From Paracoccaceae bacterium (GTDB taxonomy: Bacteria; Pseudomonadota; Alphaproteobacteria; Rhodobacterales; Rhodobacteraceae), in the NCBI GenBank assembly GCA_027489355.1, contig JAIXZY010000065.1, positions 1 to 64,000 of the forward strand: 64,000 nucleotides of DNA, given 5' to 3'. A program made the translations under genes and the position numbers. Of this stretch, positions 42,140-50,645 are shown piece by piece (positions within the stretch are counted from its first letter, which is position 1; each line of letters opens with the position of its first letter). The notes beneath the pieces are model-generated. The model did no database searches. It saw nothing but the letters and a program-made list of their open reading frames with translations, and was not told the DNA's origin.

Positions 42140-43087
42140 ATGACCCGAACCCTCGCCCCGGATGAGGCCGGCATCACCGAGGCCGCGCGCCTGCTGGCGG
42201 CGGGCGAGCTGGTCGCCTTCCCGACCGAGACGGTCTATGGCCTGGGCGGCGATGCCAGGGACAGCCGCGCGGTGGCGCGTATTTACAAGTCCAAGGGCCG
42301 GCCAAGCTTCAACCCTCTGATCGTCCACTTGCCCGATCTTGTCGCGGTGGAAAGGATCGCGCGCGTTGGACCCAAGGCGCGGATGCTGGCGAAAGCGTTC
42401 TGGCCGGGCCCGCTGACCCTTGTACTTCCGGTGCGGGAAGATGCGAGAATCTCGCCCCTGGTGACGGCCGGGCTGCAGACCGTGGCTGTCCGGGTTCCGG
42501 CGCATCCCCTGGCGCAGCAGCTGTTGCAGACGTTCGGCGGACCGCTGGCAGCACCTTCGGCCAACCCTTCGGGCCGGGTGTCGCCGACCCGGGCCGATCA
42601 TGTGCTGGAAGGCCTGAGGGGACGCATCGCGGCGGTTCTGGACGGCGGCCCCTGCGCGGTGGGACTTGAATCGACCATCGTCCTTGCAGACCCCGATCCG
42701 GTGCTGTTGCGCCCGGGCGGCCTGCCAGTCGAGGCACTGGAGGCCGCGCTGGGTGAACCTCTGGCGGTTGGCGGCGATGCGGGCAAGCCGACCTCGCCGG
42801 GGCAACTTGCCTCGCATTACGCGCCCGAGGCTGCTGTGCGGCTGGGTGCCACCGAAGCCCGGAACGGCGAGGTTCTGGTCGGCTTCGGACCGGTGAAGGG
42901 GCTCCTGACCCTGTCCGAGACCGGAGATCTGGTCGAGGCCGCTGCATCACTGTTCCAGCGCCTGCGCGAGGCCGACCGGCTGGCCGGTCCCGGTGGAAGG
43001 ATTGCCTTTGCGCCCGTGCCCGAGACGGGTCTGGGCCGTGCGATAAACGACCGGTTGCGGCGGGCGGCGGCTCCGCGCCAGGATTAG
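42140..43087 (+). CDS. L-threonylcarbamoyladenylate synthase (Sua5/YrdC/TsaC family)
   Basis: Forms threonylcarbamoyl-AMP for the t6A37 modification of tRNAs. 315 residues: YrdC domain (VAFPTETVYGLGGDARD, IYKSKGRPSFNPLIVHL, FWPGPLTLVLP, APSANPSGRVSPTRADHV, CAVGLESTIVLADPDPVLLR) and a C-terminal Sua5-type domain (PTSPGQLASHYAPEAAVRLG). The two-domain length identifies it as Sua5-type rather than YrdC-type. ATG at 42140 begins the conserved N-terminus (TRTLAPDEAGITEAARLL); the frame upstream is open antisense to the acyl-CoA dehydrogenase and is not coding. Confidence 0.94.
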   Translation: MTRTLAPDEAGITEAARLLAAGELVAFPTETVYGLGGDARDSRAVARIYKSKGRPSFNPLIVHLPDLVAVERIARVGPKARMLAKAFWPGPLTLVLPVREDARISPLVTAGLQTVAVRVPAHPLAQQLLQTFGGPLAAPSANPSGRVSPTRADHVLEGLRGRIAAVLDGGPCAVGLESTIVLADPDPVLLRPGGLPVEALEAALGEPLAVGGDAGKPTSPGQLASHYAPEAAVRLGATEARNGEVLVGFGPVKGLLTLSETGDLVEAAASLFQRLREADRLAGPGGRIAFAPVPETGLGRAINDRLRRAAAPRQD

Positions 43088-43229
43088 CTTACACGTGCCG
43101 ATTGTGCGCAGAACCGGCAAAATTCCCCGTTAATTTCCGGTTCACCTATGTCATAGTTTCGCCGGGCCAACGAGCCAGAGCCATCACAGAACCTGCCAGC
43201 CAAGGTGGGGCAACCAAGGGAACCGTGGA

Positions 43230-43601
43230 ATGTTTAACGAATTCAAGGCCTTTATCGCGCGCGGCAACGTGCTTGACCTGGCGGTCGGGGTGGTCATCGG
43301 CGCAGCTTTCACTGCAATCGTGACTTCTCTCGTCGACGACCTGATCAACCCGCTGATCGGCCTGATCGTCGGCGGCGTCGACTTCAGCGGCATGAGCTTC
43401 GGACTGGGCGATGCCCAGTTCATGTATGGCAAGTTCATCACGGCGATCATCAAGTTCGTGATCATCGCCTGGGTCGTCTTCCTGATCGTGAAGGGTGTGA
43501 ACCGCCTGATGCCGAAAAAGCCGGAGACCCCGCCGCCTCCGGCCGGTCCGTCGGACAACGATCTGCTGAAGGAGATCCTGGCCGTACTCAAGGCCAAGTG
43601 A
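43230..43601 (+). CDS. mscL: Large-conductance mechanosensitive channel MscL
   Basis: Pentameric inner-membrane channel opening under membrane tension to release osmolytes on hypo-osmotic shock. The 123 residues contain [20 protein letters not shown] and [20 protein letters not shown] (first helix and conserved N-terminal region), then [20 protein letters not shown] (second helix) and a charged C-terminal helix. ATG 43230. It is followed within 17 bp by an excellent terminator. Confidence 0.96.
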   Translation: MFNEFKAFIARGNVLDLAVGVVIGAAFTAIVTSLVDDLINPLIGLIVGGVDFSGMSFGLGDAQFMYGKFITAIIKFVIIAWVVFLIVKGVNRLMPKKPETPPPPAGPSDNDLLKEILAVLKAK

Positions 43602-43617
43602 GCAAGGAAACCTGAAG

Positions 43618-43649
43618 AACGGCCCGTCAGAGCGATCTGGCGGGCCGTT
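43618..43649 (+). terminator. Intrinsic terminator of mscL
   Basis: AACGGCCCG (43618-43626) pairs with CGGGCCGTT (43641-43649); inside, CAGA-GCGA-TCTG extends the stem. TTCCGTTTC follows. It sits between convergent genes and may work in both directions. Confidence 0.85.
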
Positions 43650-43655
43650 TCCGTT

Positions 43656-44261
43656 TCAGGCAGCAAGAGGCGTGCGCGGGCGGAGATACCAGTACCAGAG
43701 CCGGTAGGCCCAAAGCGCAACCAGCGGTCCGAAGTGAATGGCGGCGGGCGGCCAGCTGCCCCAGTTGTGCAAGGCGGCCCAGTGGATCAGCACAAGCACG
43801 GCGGCGGGGTAAGCCCAGCGTTGCAGCGTCTTCCAGCCCGCGTGCAGCCAGCGTTGCGCCGCGTTGTTCGAGGTGACGGCAAGTGGCAGGAACAGCAGCA
43901 TCGCCAGCCAGCCGGTCCAGATTTCCGTGCGGGGCAAAGCCTCGACGATGCGGTCAAGCGTGCCGCGGTCGATCACGTAGACCAGCGTATGCGCGGCGGC
44001 ATAGACGAAGGCCGCGACCTCGATGTCGCGGCGGTGATGGAGAAGCCAGCGCGGCCACTGGCGGCCCCGGAACAGAAGCATCAGGCCCGAGGCCATCATG
44101 CCGATGATCATGAACCGCGCCGCCCACTCTCCCGTTGGATGCAGGAGACGGTGGAACGCCTGGGGATCGTCGCCGAAAAGCGGGCCGATCAGCGGAAGGG
44201 CAGGGAGGGCAAGGGCAACCCAGAGAACGAGGGTCGAGGGTTTCTGGCCGAGAAAAGTCAT
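43656..44261 (-). CDS. msrQ: Ferric-reductase-like membrane protein, MsrQ-like
   Basis: 201-residue membrane protein with about five or six helices and the ferric reductase-like transmembrane fold. Visible are FHRLLHPTGEWAARFMIIGM and WLLHHRRDIEVAAFVYAAAH (haem-binding His candidates), then YPAAVLVLIHWAALHNW. MsrQ donates electrons from the quinone pool to the periplasmic methionine sulfoxide reductase MsrP, but no msrP is adjacent, so the partner is uncertain. ATG 44261; the ribosome-binding site AAAGG lies inside a hairpin abutting the start codon. Downstream of ald on the same strand by 62 bp. Confidence 0.8.
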   Translation of the reverse strand: MTFLGQKPSTLVLWVALALPALPLIGPLFGDDPQAFHRLLHPTGEWAARFMIIGMMASGLMLLFRGRQWPRWLLHHRRDIEVAAFVYAAAHTLVYVIDRGTLDRIVEALPRTEIWTGWLAMLLFLPLAVTSNNAAQRWLHAGWKTLQRWAYPAAVLVLIHWAALHNWGSWPPAAIHFGPLVALWAYRLWYWYLRPRTPLAA

Positions 44262-44286
44262 GGGGCACCTTTGGTCTGGTGCCCCA
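44261..44286 (-). promoter_or_regulatory. Hairpin enclosing the msrQ-like ribosome-binding site
   Basis: TGGGGCACC (44261-44269) and GGTGCCCCA (44278-44286), perfect 9-bp stem, 8-nt loop. On the transcript the AAAGG Shine-Dalgarno starts in the loop and the last stem base is the A of the ATG, so the structure would hide the start. It could alternatively be part of the ald transcript end. Confidence 0.5.
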
Positions 44287-44323
44287 TATACGCTGCGCCG
44301 CAGCCGTTCCGTCGTGATCCAGA

Positions 44324-45445
44324 TCAGATTTCCAGCGCCTCGGAGGCAGAAATCACCGGCATGTCCAGGGCACGGCCGACGGCTTCATAGGTCAGTCTGC
44401 CGGCATGGACGTTCAGCCCGTTCAGCAGGTGGCGGTCGTCACGGCAGGCCTGCTTCCAGCCCTTGTTCGCCAGAGCCAGCATGAACGGCATCGTGGCATT
44501 GCCAAGCGCCTGGGTCGAGGTGTGGGCGACGGCCCCCGGCATGTTGGCAACACAGTAATGCATCACGCCGTCGACTTCGTAGACCGGGTCCTGGTGCGTG
44601 GTGGCGCGCGAGGTCTCGAAGCAGCCGCCCTGGTCGATCGCGACGTCAACAAGCGCCGAGCCGGGCTTCATCGACTTCAACTGCGCGCGGCTGACCAGCT
44701 TGGGGGCGGCGGCGCCGGGGATCAGCACGGCGCCGATCACCATATCGGCGGTGGGCAGCAGCTCGGCCAGGGCCCCGGCGCTGGAATACTGGGTGACGAG
44801 CTTGCCGTGGAAGATGTCGTCCAGGTAGCTGAGCCGCGGGACCGAGCGGTCAAGCACGGTCACGCGCGCGCCCATGCCCACGGCGACCCGGGCCGCCGCG
44901 GTCCCGACGACTCCTCCGCCGATGATGACGACGTTGGCCGGGGCGACACCCGGAACGCCGCCGAGGAGCACCCCGCTGCCGCCATTGGCCTTTTGCAGCG
45001 TCCAGGCCCCGACCTGCGGGGCAAGGCGACCGGCGACCTCGGACATCGGGGCAAGAAGCGGAAGCCCCCCGCGTGCGTCCGTGACCGTTTCGTAGGCGAT
45101 GCAGGTTGCGCCCGAGTCGATCAGGTCGCGCGTCTGTTCTGGGTCGGGGGCAAGGTGGAGGTAGGTGAACAGGACCTGGCCCTTCCGCAGGCGCTTGCGT
45201 TCGATGGCCTGCGGCTCCTTGACCTTCACGATCATGTCGGCCTGGGCAAAGACCTCTTCGGCCGTGTCGACGATCCGGGCGCCGGCGGCGACATAGTCGG
45301 CATCGGCAAAGCCGGCACCCACGCCTGCGTTCTTCTCGATCAGGACCTCATGGCCGTGACCCACCGCCTCGCGGGCGGCATCGGGGGTCATGCCGACCCG
45401 GAATTCCTGTGGCTTGATTTCTTTCGGGCAACCGATCTTCATCAT
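44324..45445 (-). CDS. ald: Alanine dehydrogenase
   Basis: NAD-dependent enzyme interconverting L-alanine and pyruvate plus ammonia, 373 residues. Recognised by [40 protein letters not shown], the NAD loop [20 protein letters not shown], and [20 protein letters not shown]. Start ATG 45445 or 45442 after GGGAGAG. Divergent from an Lrp/AsnC-type regulator, the usual arrangement for alanine-responsive control. Confidence 0.96.
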   Translation of the reverse strand: MMKIGCPKEIKPQEFRVGMTPDAAREAVGHGHEVLIEKNAGVGAGFADADYVAAGARIVDTAEEVFAQADMIVKVKEPQAIERKRLRKGQVLFTYLHLAPDPEQTRDLIDSGATCIAYETVTDARGGLPLLAPMSEVAGRLAPQVGAWTLQKANGGSGVLLGGVPGVAPANVVIIGGGVVGTAAARVAVGMGARVTVLDRSVPRLSYLDDIFHGKLVTQYSSAGALAELLPTADMVIGAVLIPGAAAPKLVSRAQLKSMKPGSALVDVAIDQGGCFETSRATTHQDPVYEVDGVMHYCVANMPGAVAHTSTQALGNATMPFMLALANKGWKQACRDDRHLLNGLNVHAGRLTYEAVGRALDMPVISASEALEI

Positions 45446-45583
45446 CTCTCTCCCTGTGGGACCTGGTCCCTGTAGAGCTGATCCTGATCCGATTTGCTGG
45501 CGATGCTTTGAATTCTGCTTTGCGCGGGGCGGGATCCAACGTAGATTCTTCGGCAGAACCGTTTCTGAGCCGCAGAATCTTGC

Positions 45584-46048
45584 ATGTCGCTAGACCTTGA
45601 CGCCACCGACCGCCGCATCCTGACCGTCTTGCAGAAGAACGGACGCATCACCAACGCCGAGCTGTCCGAGGCGGTGAACCTGTCGCCTTCGGCCTGTCAC
45701 CGCCGCGTGCAGCGGCTGGAGGAAGAGGGGTATATCGCCGGCTACGTGGCACTGCTGGATGCCCGGCGGATGGGGCGGATGACGACGGTGTTCGTGGAAA
45801 TCACCCTGCAAAGCCAGGCGGAAGAGCTGCTGGACGCCTTCGAGCGCGAGGTGGCGAAGGTGCCGGACCTGCTGGAATGTCACCTGATGGCGGGGACGGC
45901 GGACTATCTGCTGAAGCTGATGGCCGCCGATACCGAGGACTTCGCCCGCATCCACCGGCAGTTCCTGTCGCGCCTGCCCGGTGTCCGGCAGATGCAGTCC
46001 AGCTTCGCGCTGCGGACCGTGGTCAAGACCACCGCGCTGGCGGTCTAG
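45584..46048 (+). CDS. Lrp/AsnC-family regulator, likely controlling ald
   Basis: 154-residue feast/famine regulator: winged-helix N-terminus (LDATDRRILTVLQKNGRITN, LSEAVNLSPSACHRRVQRLE) and C-terminal RAM ligand-binding domain (LLECHLMAGTADYLLKLMAA). Divergent from ald with a 138-bp shared region, so it is very likely the ald activator (AldR/PutR type) responding to alanine. The shared region has three GCAGAA words (45513-45518 inverted, 45553-45558 and 45572-45577), possible binding half-sites. Its end overlaps the convergent tetR-type gene by 4 bp. Confidence 0.92.
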   Translation: MSLDLDATDRRILTVLQKNGRITNAELSEAVNLSPSACHRRVQRLEEEGYIAGYVALLDARRMGRMTTVFVEITLQSQAEELLDAFEREVAKVPDLLECHLMAGTADYLLKLMAADTEDFARIHRQFLSRLPGVRQMQSSFALRTVVKTTALAV

Positions 46049-46629
46049 GCGGCAAGATAGCCCATCACGGCCCGGCGGGTGCGGTCGGTCAGGGCAGAGC
46101 GATCTGCCTCGTGCGCCTCGCTTGCGGCGTCGATCATGCCGCGCAGGATGGCGAGGATGTCCTGCGCCGTGGTTTCCGGGCGCGAGATCTTCAGCTCGTC
46201 CAGCCGAGCTGCGATCAGAACGGTGATCCGGGCCGAAAACTCGGCGGCTTCCGGGTCTGGCGGCAGCTGGGTCCGCGCCAGGTTCAGCGTCCGCGACAGG
46301 GAGGGCCGCGCCAGGTAATGCGCCACGGTGGCCTCGATCAGCTCATCGACCAGCTTGGTGAGATCGTTCGCCGCGTCGGACGAGACGATACGCTCTACCG
46401 CTTCCAGCAGATTGGCGCGCTCGGCCCGGATCAGTGCGGCCAGAAGCGCGTGCTTTCCGGGAAAGTACTGATAGAGCGACCCGATCGACACGCCCGCCCG
46501 TGCCGCCACGGCGTTCGTGGTCAGCCCCTCCAGACCTCGCCCCGAGCACAGGTCGGCAGCGGCGGCAAGAATCCCGTCGACTTTGGCGCGGGAGCGGTCC
46601 TGGCGGGGGTGTTTGCGAAGCTCGATCAT
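46045..46629 (-). CDS. TetR-family transcriptional regulator
   Basis: 194-residue repressor with N-terminal helix-turn-helix (RSRAKVDGILAAAADLCSGR, LTTNAVAARAGVSIGSLYQY, FPGKHALLAALIRAERANLL) and a variable ligand domain. Target and ligand are unknown; no neighbouring efflux or enzyme gene is divergent from it. Upstream, 44-116 bp before its ATG, lies a striking array of TGTGGCG repeats that may be its own operator or another regulator's. Confidence 0.9.
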   Translation of the reverse strand: MIELRKHPRQDRSRAKVDGILAAAADLCSGRGLEGLTTNAVAARAGVSIGSLYQYFPGKHALLAALIRAERANLLEAVERIVSSDAANDLTKLVDELIEATVAHYLARPSLSRTLNLARTQLPPDPEAAEFSARITVLIAARLDELKISRPETTAQDILAILRGMIDAASEAHEADRSALTDRTRRAVMGYLAA

Positions 46630-46672
46630 GCCCTATCGATAGAGGGCGAAATTGCGGCAGGAAACGGTAAAA

Positions 46673-46745
46673 TGTGGCGACAATTGGAAATAGATTGTTG
46701 ATGCCCGCCCAAGTTGCACCACAGCTGCGCCACAATGTCGCCACA
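46673..46745. repeat. TGTGGCG repeat array upstream of the tetR gene
   Basis: On the minus strand three head-to-tail units of exactly 11 bp: TGTGGCGACAT, TGTGGCGCAGC, TGTGGTGCAAC (46713-46745). A fourth copy, TGTGGCGACAA, is inverted at 46673-46683. Two of them form a perfect 10-bp inverted repeat TGTGGCGACA/TGTCGCCACA. One-helical-turn spacing suggests cooperative protein binding on one DNA face. Confidence 0.65.
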
Positions 46746-46784
46746 CAATCTTTGGTTGCGGAACGCACTGGCGGGCGGACAACG

Positions 46785-46813
46785 AAAAACCCCCGGCCAA
46801 GGGCGCGGGGGTT
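46785..46813 (-). terminator. Intrinsic terminator of rpsU
   Basis: Minus-strand AACCCCCG ... CGGGGGTT (8-bp stem, 46788-46795 with 46806-46813), followed by TTTTT overlapping the stem end then CGTTG. It lies 40 bp after the rpsU stop. Confidence 0.8.
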
Positions 46814-46852
46814 GATCGCGTGGGCATCGCTGCCCCAGAGTCGCTTGACGTC

Positions 46853-47059
46853 TTAGAGACCGCCTTCGCGCTGAAGCTTCTTCCGGGCAAGTTTCCTTGC
46901 ACGGCGGACCGCTTCGGCCTGTTCGCGTGCCTTCTTGACGGAGGGCTTCTCGAAATGCTGCTTGAGCTTCATTTCCCGAAACACCCCTTCACGCTGAAGT
47001 TTCTTCTTCAGAGCACGGAGAGCCTGTTCGACGTTGTTGTCGCGGACGCTGACCTGCAT
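46853..47059 (-). CDS. rpsU: 30S ribosomal protein S21
   Basis: Small basic ribosomal protein of 68 residues: [51 protein letters not shown]-type basic tail. It binds the 30S subunit near the anti-Shine-Dalgarno helix. Monocistronic, with its own candidate promoter 56-84 bp upstream and a terminator downstream; divergent from the COQ9 gene. Confidence 0.96.
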   Translation of the reverse strand: MQVSVRDNNVEQALRALKKKLQREGVFREMKLKQHFEKPSVKKAREQAEAVRRARKLARKKLQREGGL

Positions 47060-47114
47060 GTGGTTGTCACCACCTTCCTAAGCTAGAGTTGCACTGATTT
47101 GTGCAGGCCGGCGC

Positions 47115-47143
47115 GCTATACCAAAGGGCAAGGGGCTTGTCTA
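47115..47143 (-). promoter_or_regulatory. Candidate promoter of rpsU
   Basis: Minus-strand TAGACA (47138-47143) and TATAGC (47115-47120) with exactly 17 bp between, placed 56 bp before the rpsU ATG. Confidence 0.5.
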
Positions 47144-47159
47144 CCTGAAGGAGGACGCC

Positions 47160-47834
47160 ATGACCGAGGACCCGATCAAGGCGCGCGTGCTGGATGCTGC
47201 CTTGGCGCATGTGCCGTTCGACGGCTGGTCGGAGGCCACGCTGAAGGCCGCCATCGCCGATTCGGGCGTGGCGCCCGGACTGGCGCGGGCGCTGTTTCCG
47301 CGCGGCGGTGTCGATCTTGCGCTGGCCTATCATCAGCGTGGCGATAACGAGATGGCCGCGAAGCTTGCGACGCTGCCGATGGATACGATGTCTTTCCGCG
47401 ACCGCGTGGCCAAGGCAATCCGCCTGCGGCTGGACCTGTCCGACCGCGAGCTGGCACGGCGTGGCGCGACGCTTTTCGCGCTGCCGATCCACGCCGCAGA
47501 CGGCGCGCGCGCGGTCTGGGGGACTGCGGACCGGATCTGGACTGCTCTTGGCGACCGGTCGACTGATTTCAGCTGGTACAGCAAGCGGGCCAGCCTCTCG
47601 GGCGTCTATGCCTCGACCGTGCTGTTCTGGCTGGGCGACGAAAGCCCCGACCACCAGCCTACATGGGAGTTCCTGGACCGCCGGCTGGACCAGGTGATGC
47701 AATTCGGCAAGTTCAGGAAAAGCTTGCAGGAAAATCGGCTGGGCGAGGCCCTGCGCAGGGGCCCTGGCAAGGTTTTCGAAAGCATTCGTGCGCCAAGACT
47801 TCCCACAGACCTGCCCGGCCGGTTCCGGCGCTAG
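47160..47834 (+). CDS. COQ9-family ubiquinone biosynthesis protein
   Basis: 224-residue COQ9 family member. It combines a TetR-like N-terminal helical part (KARVLDAALAHVPFDGWSEA, LKAAIADSGVAPGLARALFP) with the COQ9 core (RGGVDLALAYHQRGDNEMAA, DFSWYSKRASLSGVYASTVL, FWLGDESPDHQPTWEFLDRR). COQ9 binds lipids and presents quinone intermediates to COQ7-type hydroxylases, consistent with an alphaproteobacterium making Q10. ATG 47160 follows GGAGG. Quinone oxidoreductase follows 13 bp later. Confidence 0.92.
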   Translation: MTEDPIKARVLDAALAHVPFDGWSEATLKAAIADSGVAPGLARALFPRGGVDLALAYHQRGDNEMAAKLATLPMDTMSFRDRVAKAIRLRLDLSDRELARRGATLFALPIHAADGARAVWGTADRIWTALGDRSTDFSWYSKRASLSGVYASTVLFWLGDESPDHQPTWEFLDRRLDQVMQFGKFRKSLQENRLGEALRRGPGKVFESIRAPRLPTDLPGRFRR

Positions 47835-47847
47835 AGAAGGACCCGAA

Positions 47848-48840
47848 ATGACCCTGTCGCACAGCATGCTCGCGATCGAAATCTCCTCTCCCGGCGGGCC
47901 GGAGGTTCTGGTGCCCAGCTCGGTCCCGGTGCCGGTGCCGGGACACGGCCAGATCATCATCCGGGTGGCCTATGCCGGGGTGAACCGTCCCGACGCGCTG
48001 CAGCGTGCGGGTACCTACGCGCCACCGCCCTCGGCCTCGCCGCTCCCAGGGCTGGAATGTTCGGGAACGGTGGTCGAGGTCGGCCCCGGTGTAAGCCGCT
48101 GGAAGATCGGCGACCAGGTCTGCGCACTGCTGCCCGGGGGTGGCTATGCCGAATATGCGGCCACTCCCGAAGCGCATGCCCTGCCGATCCCGAAGGGCGT
48201 ATCGCTCAAGGAAGCCGCCTGCCTGCCAGAGACCTGCTTCACCGTCTGGTCCAACGTGGTGATGCGCGGCGCCCTGCGCGCGGGTGAGCGGTTCCTGGTG
48301 CATGGCGGGACCAGCGGGATCGGGACGACGGCGATCCAGATCGCGCACGCCCTGGGCGCGCGGGTGTTTGCGACGGCTGGAAGCGACGAGAAGTGTCAGG
48401 TCTGCCGCGACCTGGGGGCCGAAGCGGCCTTCAACTATCGCGAGACGGATTTCGTGGCCGAGATGAAGGCCCAAGGCGGTGCGAACCTGATCCTGGACAT
48501 GGTGGGCGGCCCCTATATCGAGCGGAACATCAAGTCCCTGGCCGACGGGGGACGACTGGTGCAGATTGCGTTCCTCCAGGGCGCGAAGGTGACGCTGAAC
48601 CTGGCTGAGATGATGACCCGACGCCTGGTTCTGACCGGCTCGACCCTGCGCCCGCAGTCCGATCTTGCCAAAGCCAGGATTGCGCGGGCGGTCGAGGAGA
48701 ACGTCTGGCCAATGATCGAGCGTGGCGCGTTCAAGGTCGTCATGGACAGCGAGTACGAACTTCCCGACGCCCCCGCCGCTCATTGGCGAATCGAATCTGG
48801 CGGGCATGTCGGCAAGATCGTGCTGAAGGTGAACCCGTAA
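47848..48840 (+). CDS. NAD(P)H-quinone oxidoreductase (zeta-crystallin type, MDR family)
   Basis: 330-residue medium-chain reductase without the zinc-binding Cys set of alcohol dehydrogenases. Features: VAYAGVNRPDALQRAG, GLECSGTVVEVGPGVSRWKI, the NADPH loop FLVHGGTSGIGTTAIQIAHA, and ATAGSDEKCQVCRDLGAEAA. It probably reduces quinones or enones; the physiological substrate is unknown. It forms a pair with the COQ9 gene. The following 226 bp to RNase T2 (convergent) contain no gene. Confidence 0.9.
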   Translation: MTLSHSMLAIEISSPGGPEVLVPSSVPVPVPGHGQIIIRVAYAGVNRPDALQRAGTYAPPPSASPLPGLECSGTVVEVGPGVSRWKIGDQVCALLPGGGYAEYAATPEAHALPIPKGVSLKEAACLPETCFTVWSNVVMRGALRAGERFLVHGGTSGIGTTAIQIAHALGARVFATAGSDEKCQVCRDLGAEAAFNYRETDFVAEMKAQGGANLILDMVGGPYIERNIKSLADGGRLVQIAFLQGAKVTLNLAEMMTRRLVLTGSTLRPQSDLAKARIARAVEENVWPMIERGAFKVVMDSEYELPDAPAAHWRIESGGHVGKIVLKVNP

Positions 48841-49066
48841 GGAATTCCATACCCGCCGGGCCGGAAAACCGCGTTGACGCTTTCTTCACGCGCGGGTTCC
48901 GCTCACGTAAGGTAAACCAAGGTCAGGCGGGATCGGTTCCTTTCGATCCAAGTATTTGCTCCAAGGCCGGACCCCAGCCGTCCGAGGGGCACCGAGATTT
49001 TGAAAAGGCATTTTTCCCAACTTCCCCTCACAGTTGCTTTCAATTCCGGTCCCGCCGACCCCCGCT

Positions 49067-49705
49067 TCAGCGCACTGCCTGCAGCACGGCATCTTGCAGT
49101 CGGCAATCTCGGATCACATCGGGTCCGCAACGGCGGAACGACAGGTCGGATTTCAGGCAGACGCGGACCTCCTGGATCAGGCCGGCCTTGCAGGTGATGG
49201 TGATCTGATCGCGCGACAGACCCGGATTGGACTCCAGGAAGGCGTCCTCGATCACCGAGGCCGGTACCTCCAGCGGTCGGGAAACATCGGCCAGGAATGC
49301 GGGCACCGTCACCCGGTCAAAGGCTTGTCGGGCCGTGTCGTAGTATATCCGGGCGGAGAGACCCGAGCAGCGACCATGCTTCTTCCACTGGTAGAAGGCC
49401 TGGCCTGCACCGCCCATGACCTCGGCCATCGCGGCGGTCTCGGCGCGGGTGGGGTCGCGCTCCCCTGTACGGCAGAACGACGGCCAGCCCTCCTCGTACT
49501 GCGGCCAGAGTCCGTGGAGGATGAAGGTAAGGCCGCGACCACGGTCGCATTGCGGGTCGTTCCGCGCATCGCCTTCCAGCGCGCACCAGGCCGAAGACCA
49601 CGACAGGGACAGGACGTAATAGTCGAAATCGCCGTCCCGCTCGCCCTCGGCCTGCGCGGAGGTGGCCCAGCAGAAAGCCGCAAGCACGGCAAGGATGCGG
49701 CGCAT
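49067..49705 (-). CDS. RNase T2-family secreted ribonuclease
   Basis: 212-residue periplasmic or secreted endoribonuclease. Signal peptide MRRILAVLAAFCWATSAQA is followed by FDYYVLSLSWSSAWC, the CAS1 motif FILHGLWPQYEEGWP (catalytic His) and CAS2 KKHGRCSG (catalytic Glu/Lys/His region is reduced to Lys-Lys-His-Gly). Multiple Cys fit disulfides. It would degrade RNA outside the cytosol for nutrient use. Divergent from trcR with 125 bp between. Confidence 0.92.
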   Translation of the reverse strand: MRRILAVLAAFCWATSAQAEGERDGDFDYYVLSLSWSSAWCALEGDARNDPQCDRGRGLTFILHGLWPQYEEGWPSFCRTGERDPTRAETAAMAEVMGGAGQAFYQWKKHGRCSGLSARIYYDTARQAFDRVTVPAFLADVSRPLEVPASVIEDAFLESNPGLSRDQITITCKAGLIQEVRVCLKSDLSFRRCGPDVIRDCRLQDAVLQAVR

Positions 49706-49830
49706 TTTCGCTTCCCCTTTTCGCAGTTCGGCCCTATATGAGCGGCTGAATTCCCCGAAATCGTGGAACTCGCGGGCCAGGCCCGCAGCCGTTTTCCCGG
49801 CACGGGACAGGTTTGTAAAGGAGAGATCCG

Positions 49831-50589
49831 ATGTCGAAACCGCTTATGGCCAAGGCCACTGCCGTCTGGCTGGTGGACAACACGACGCTGAGCTTTGCCC
49901 AGATCGCCGATTTCTGCGGGATGCACGAGCTTGAGGTCCAGGGTATTGCCGACGGTGACGTGGCCGCCGGGGTCAAGGGCTTCGACCCGATCGCCAACAA
50001 CCAGCTTGACCCGGTCGAGATCGACCGTGCGCAGGCCGATCCGCTGTACCGGATGAAGCTCAAGTTCAACGCCGCCGCCGTGGGCGAGGAAAAGCGCCGC
50101 GGCCCGCGCTACACCCCGCTGTCCAAGCGTCAGGACCGTCCGGCCGCGATCCTGTGGCTGGTGAAGTTCCACCCCGAACTGTCGGACGGCGCCATCGGCA
50201 AGCTTGTCGGCACGACGAAGCCCACGATCCAGTCGATCCGCGAGCGGACGCACTGGAACATCGGCGCGATCCAGCCGATCGACCCGGTGGCGTTGGGCCT
50301 TTGCAAGCAGTCGGAACTTGACGCCGCGGTCCAGGCCGCAGCCCGCAAGAAGGCCGCCGAGGGCACGGTGATGTCCGACGACGAGCGCCGGAAGCTGGTC
50401 TCGACCGAGCAGTCACTGGGCATGGCGCCGGACGCGCGGATGCCGTCGTCGCTGTCGGGCCTTGAGGTCTTTGGCGACGAGGAGAAGGACGAAAGCCCCG
50501 TAGCGGACTTCACGGACGCGGACAGCTTCTTCAACCTGCCGGCCGGCGGCCACGACGACGACGAGGACGAAGACGACCACCGCCGCTGA
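49831..50589 (+). CDS. trcR: Cell cycle transcriptional regulator TrcR (DUF1013)
   Basis: 252-residue alphaproteobacterial protein. N-terminal block KATAVWLVDNTTLSFAQIAD, FCGMHELEVQGIADGDVAAG, helix-turn-helix-like GAIGKLVGTTKPTIQSIRER, and an acidic C-terminus (DDDEDEDDHRR). In Caulobacter relatives TrcR contacts RNA polymerase and DNA to regulate cell-cycle transcription. ATG 49831 follows AAGGAGA. Followed by a strong terminator. Confidence 0.92.
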   Translation: MSKPLMAKATAVWLVDNTTLSFAQIADFCGMHELEVQGIADGDVAAGVKGFDPIANNQLDPVEIDRAQADPLYRMKLKFNAAAVGEEKRRGPRYTPLSKRQDRPAAILWLVKFHPELSDGAIGKLVGTTKPTIQSIRERTHWNIGAIQPIDPVALGLCKQSELDAAVQAAARKKAAEGTVMSDDERRKLVSTEQSLGMAPDARMPSSLSGLEVFGDEEKDESPVADFTDADSFFNLPAGGHDDDEDEDDHRR

Positions 50590-50612
50590 TCGGTCGCATC
50601 CACAAGCTTCAG

Positions 50613-50645
50613 GCCCGGCCGCACCGCGTGCTGCCGGGCTCTTTC
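50613..50645 (+). terminator. Intrinsic terminator of trcR
   Basis: GCCCGGC (50613-50619) pairs with GCCGGGC (50633-50639); the inner GCAC-CGC-GTGC adds a second stem. TCTTTC follows. Sits between convergent trcR and the enoyl-CoA hydratase gene. Confidence 0.8.

Noticed and set aside
46713-46745. Tandem 11-bp units considered as a CRISPR or plasmid iteron set
   Set aside because: Units are too short, have no spacers, and no cas, rep or origin features are nearby.
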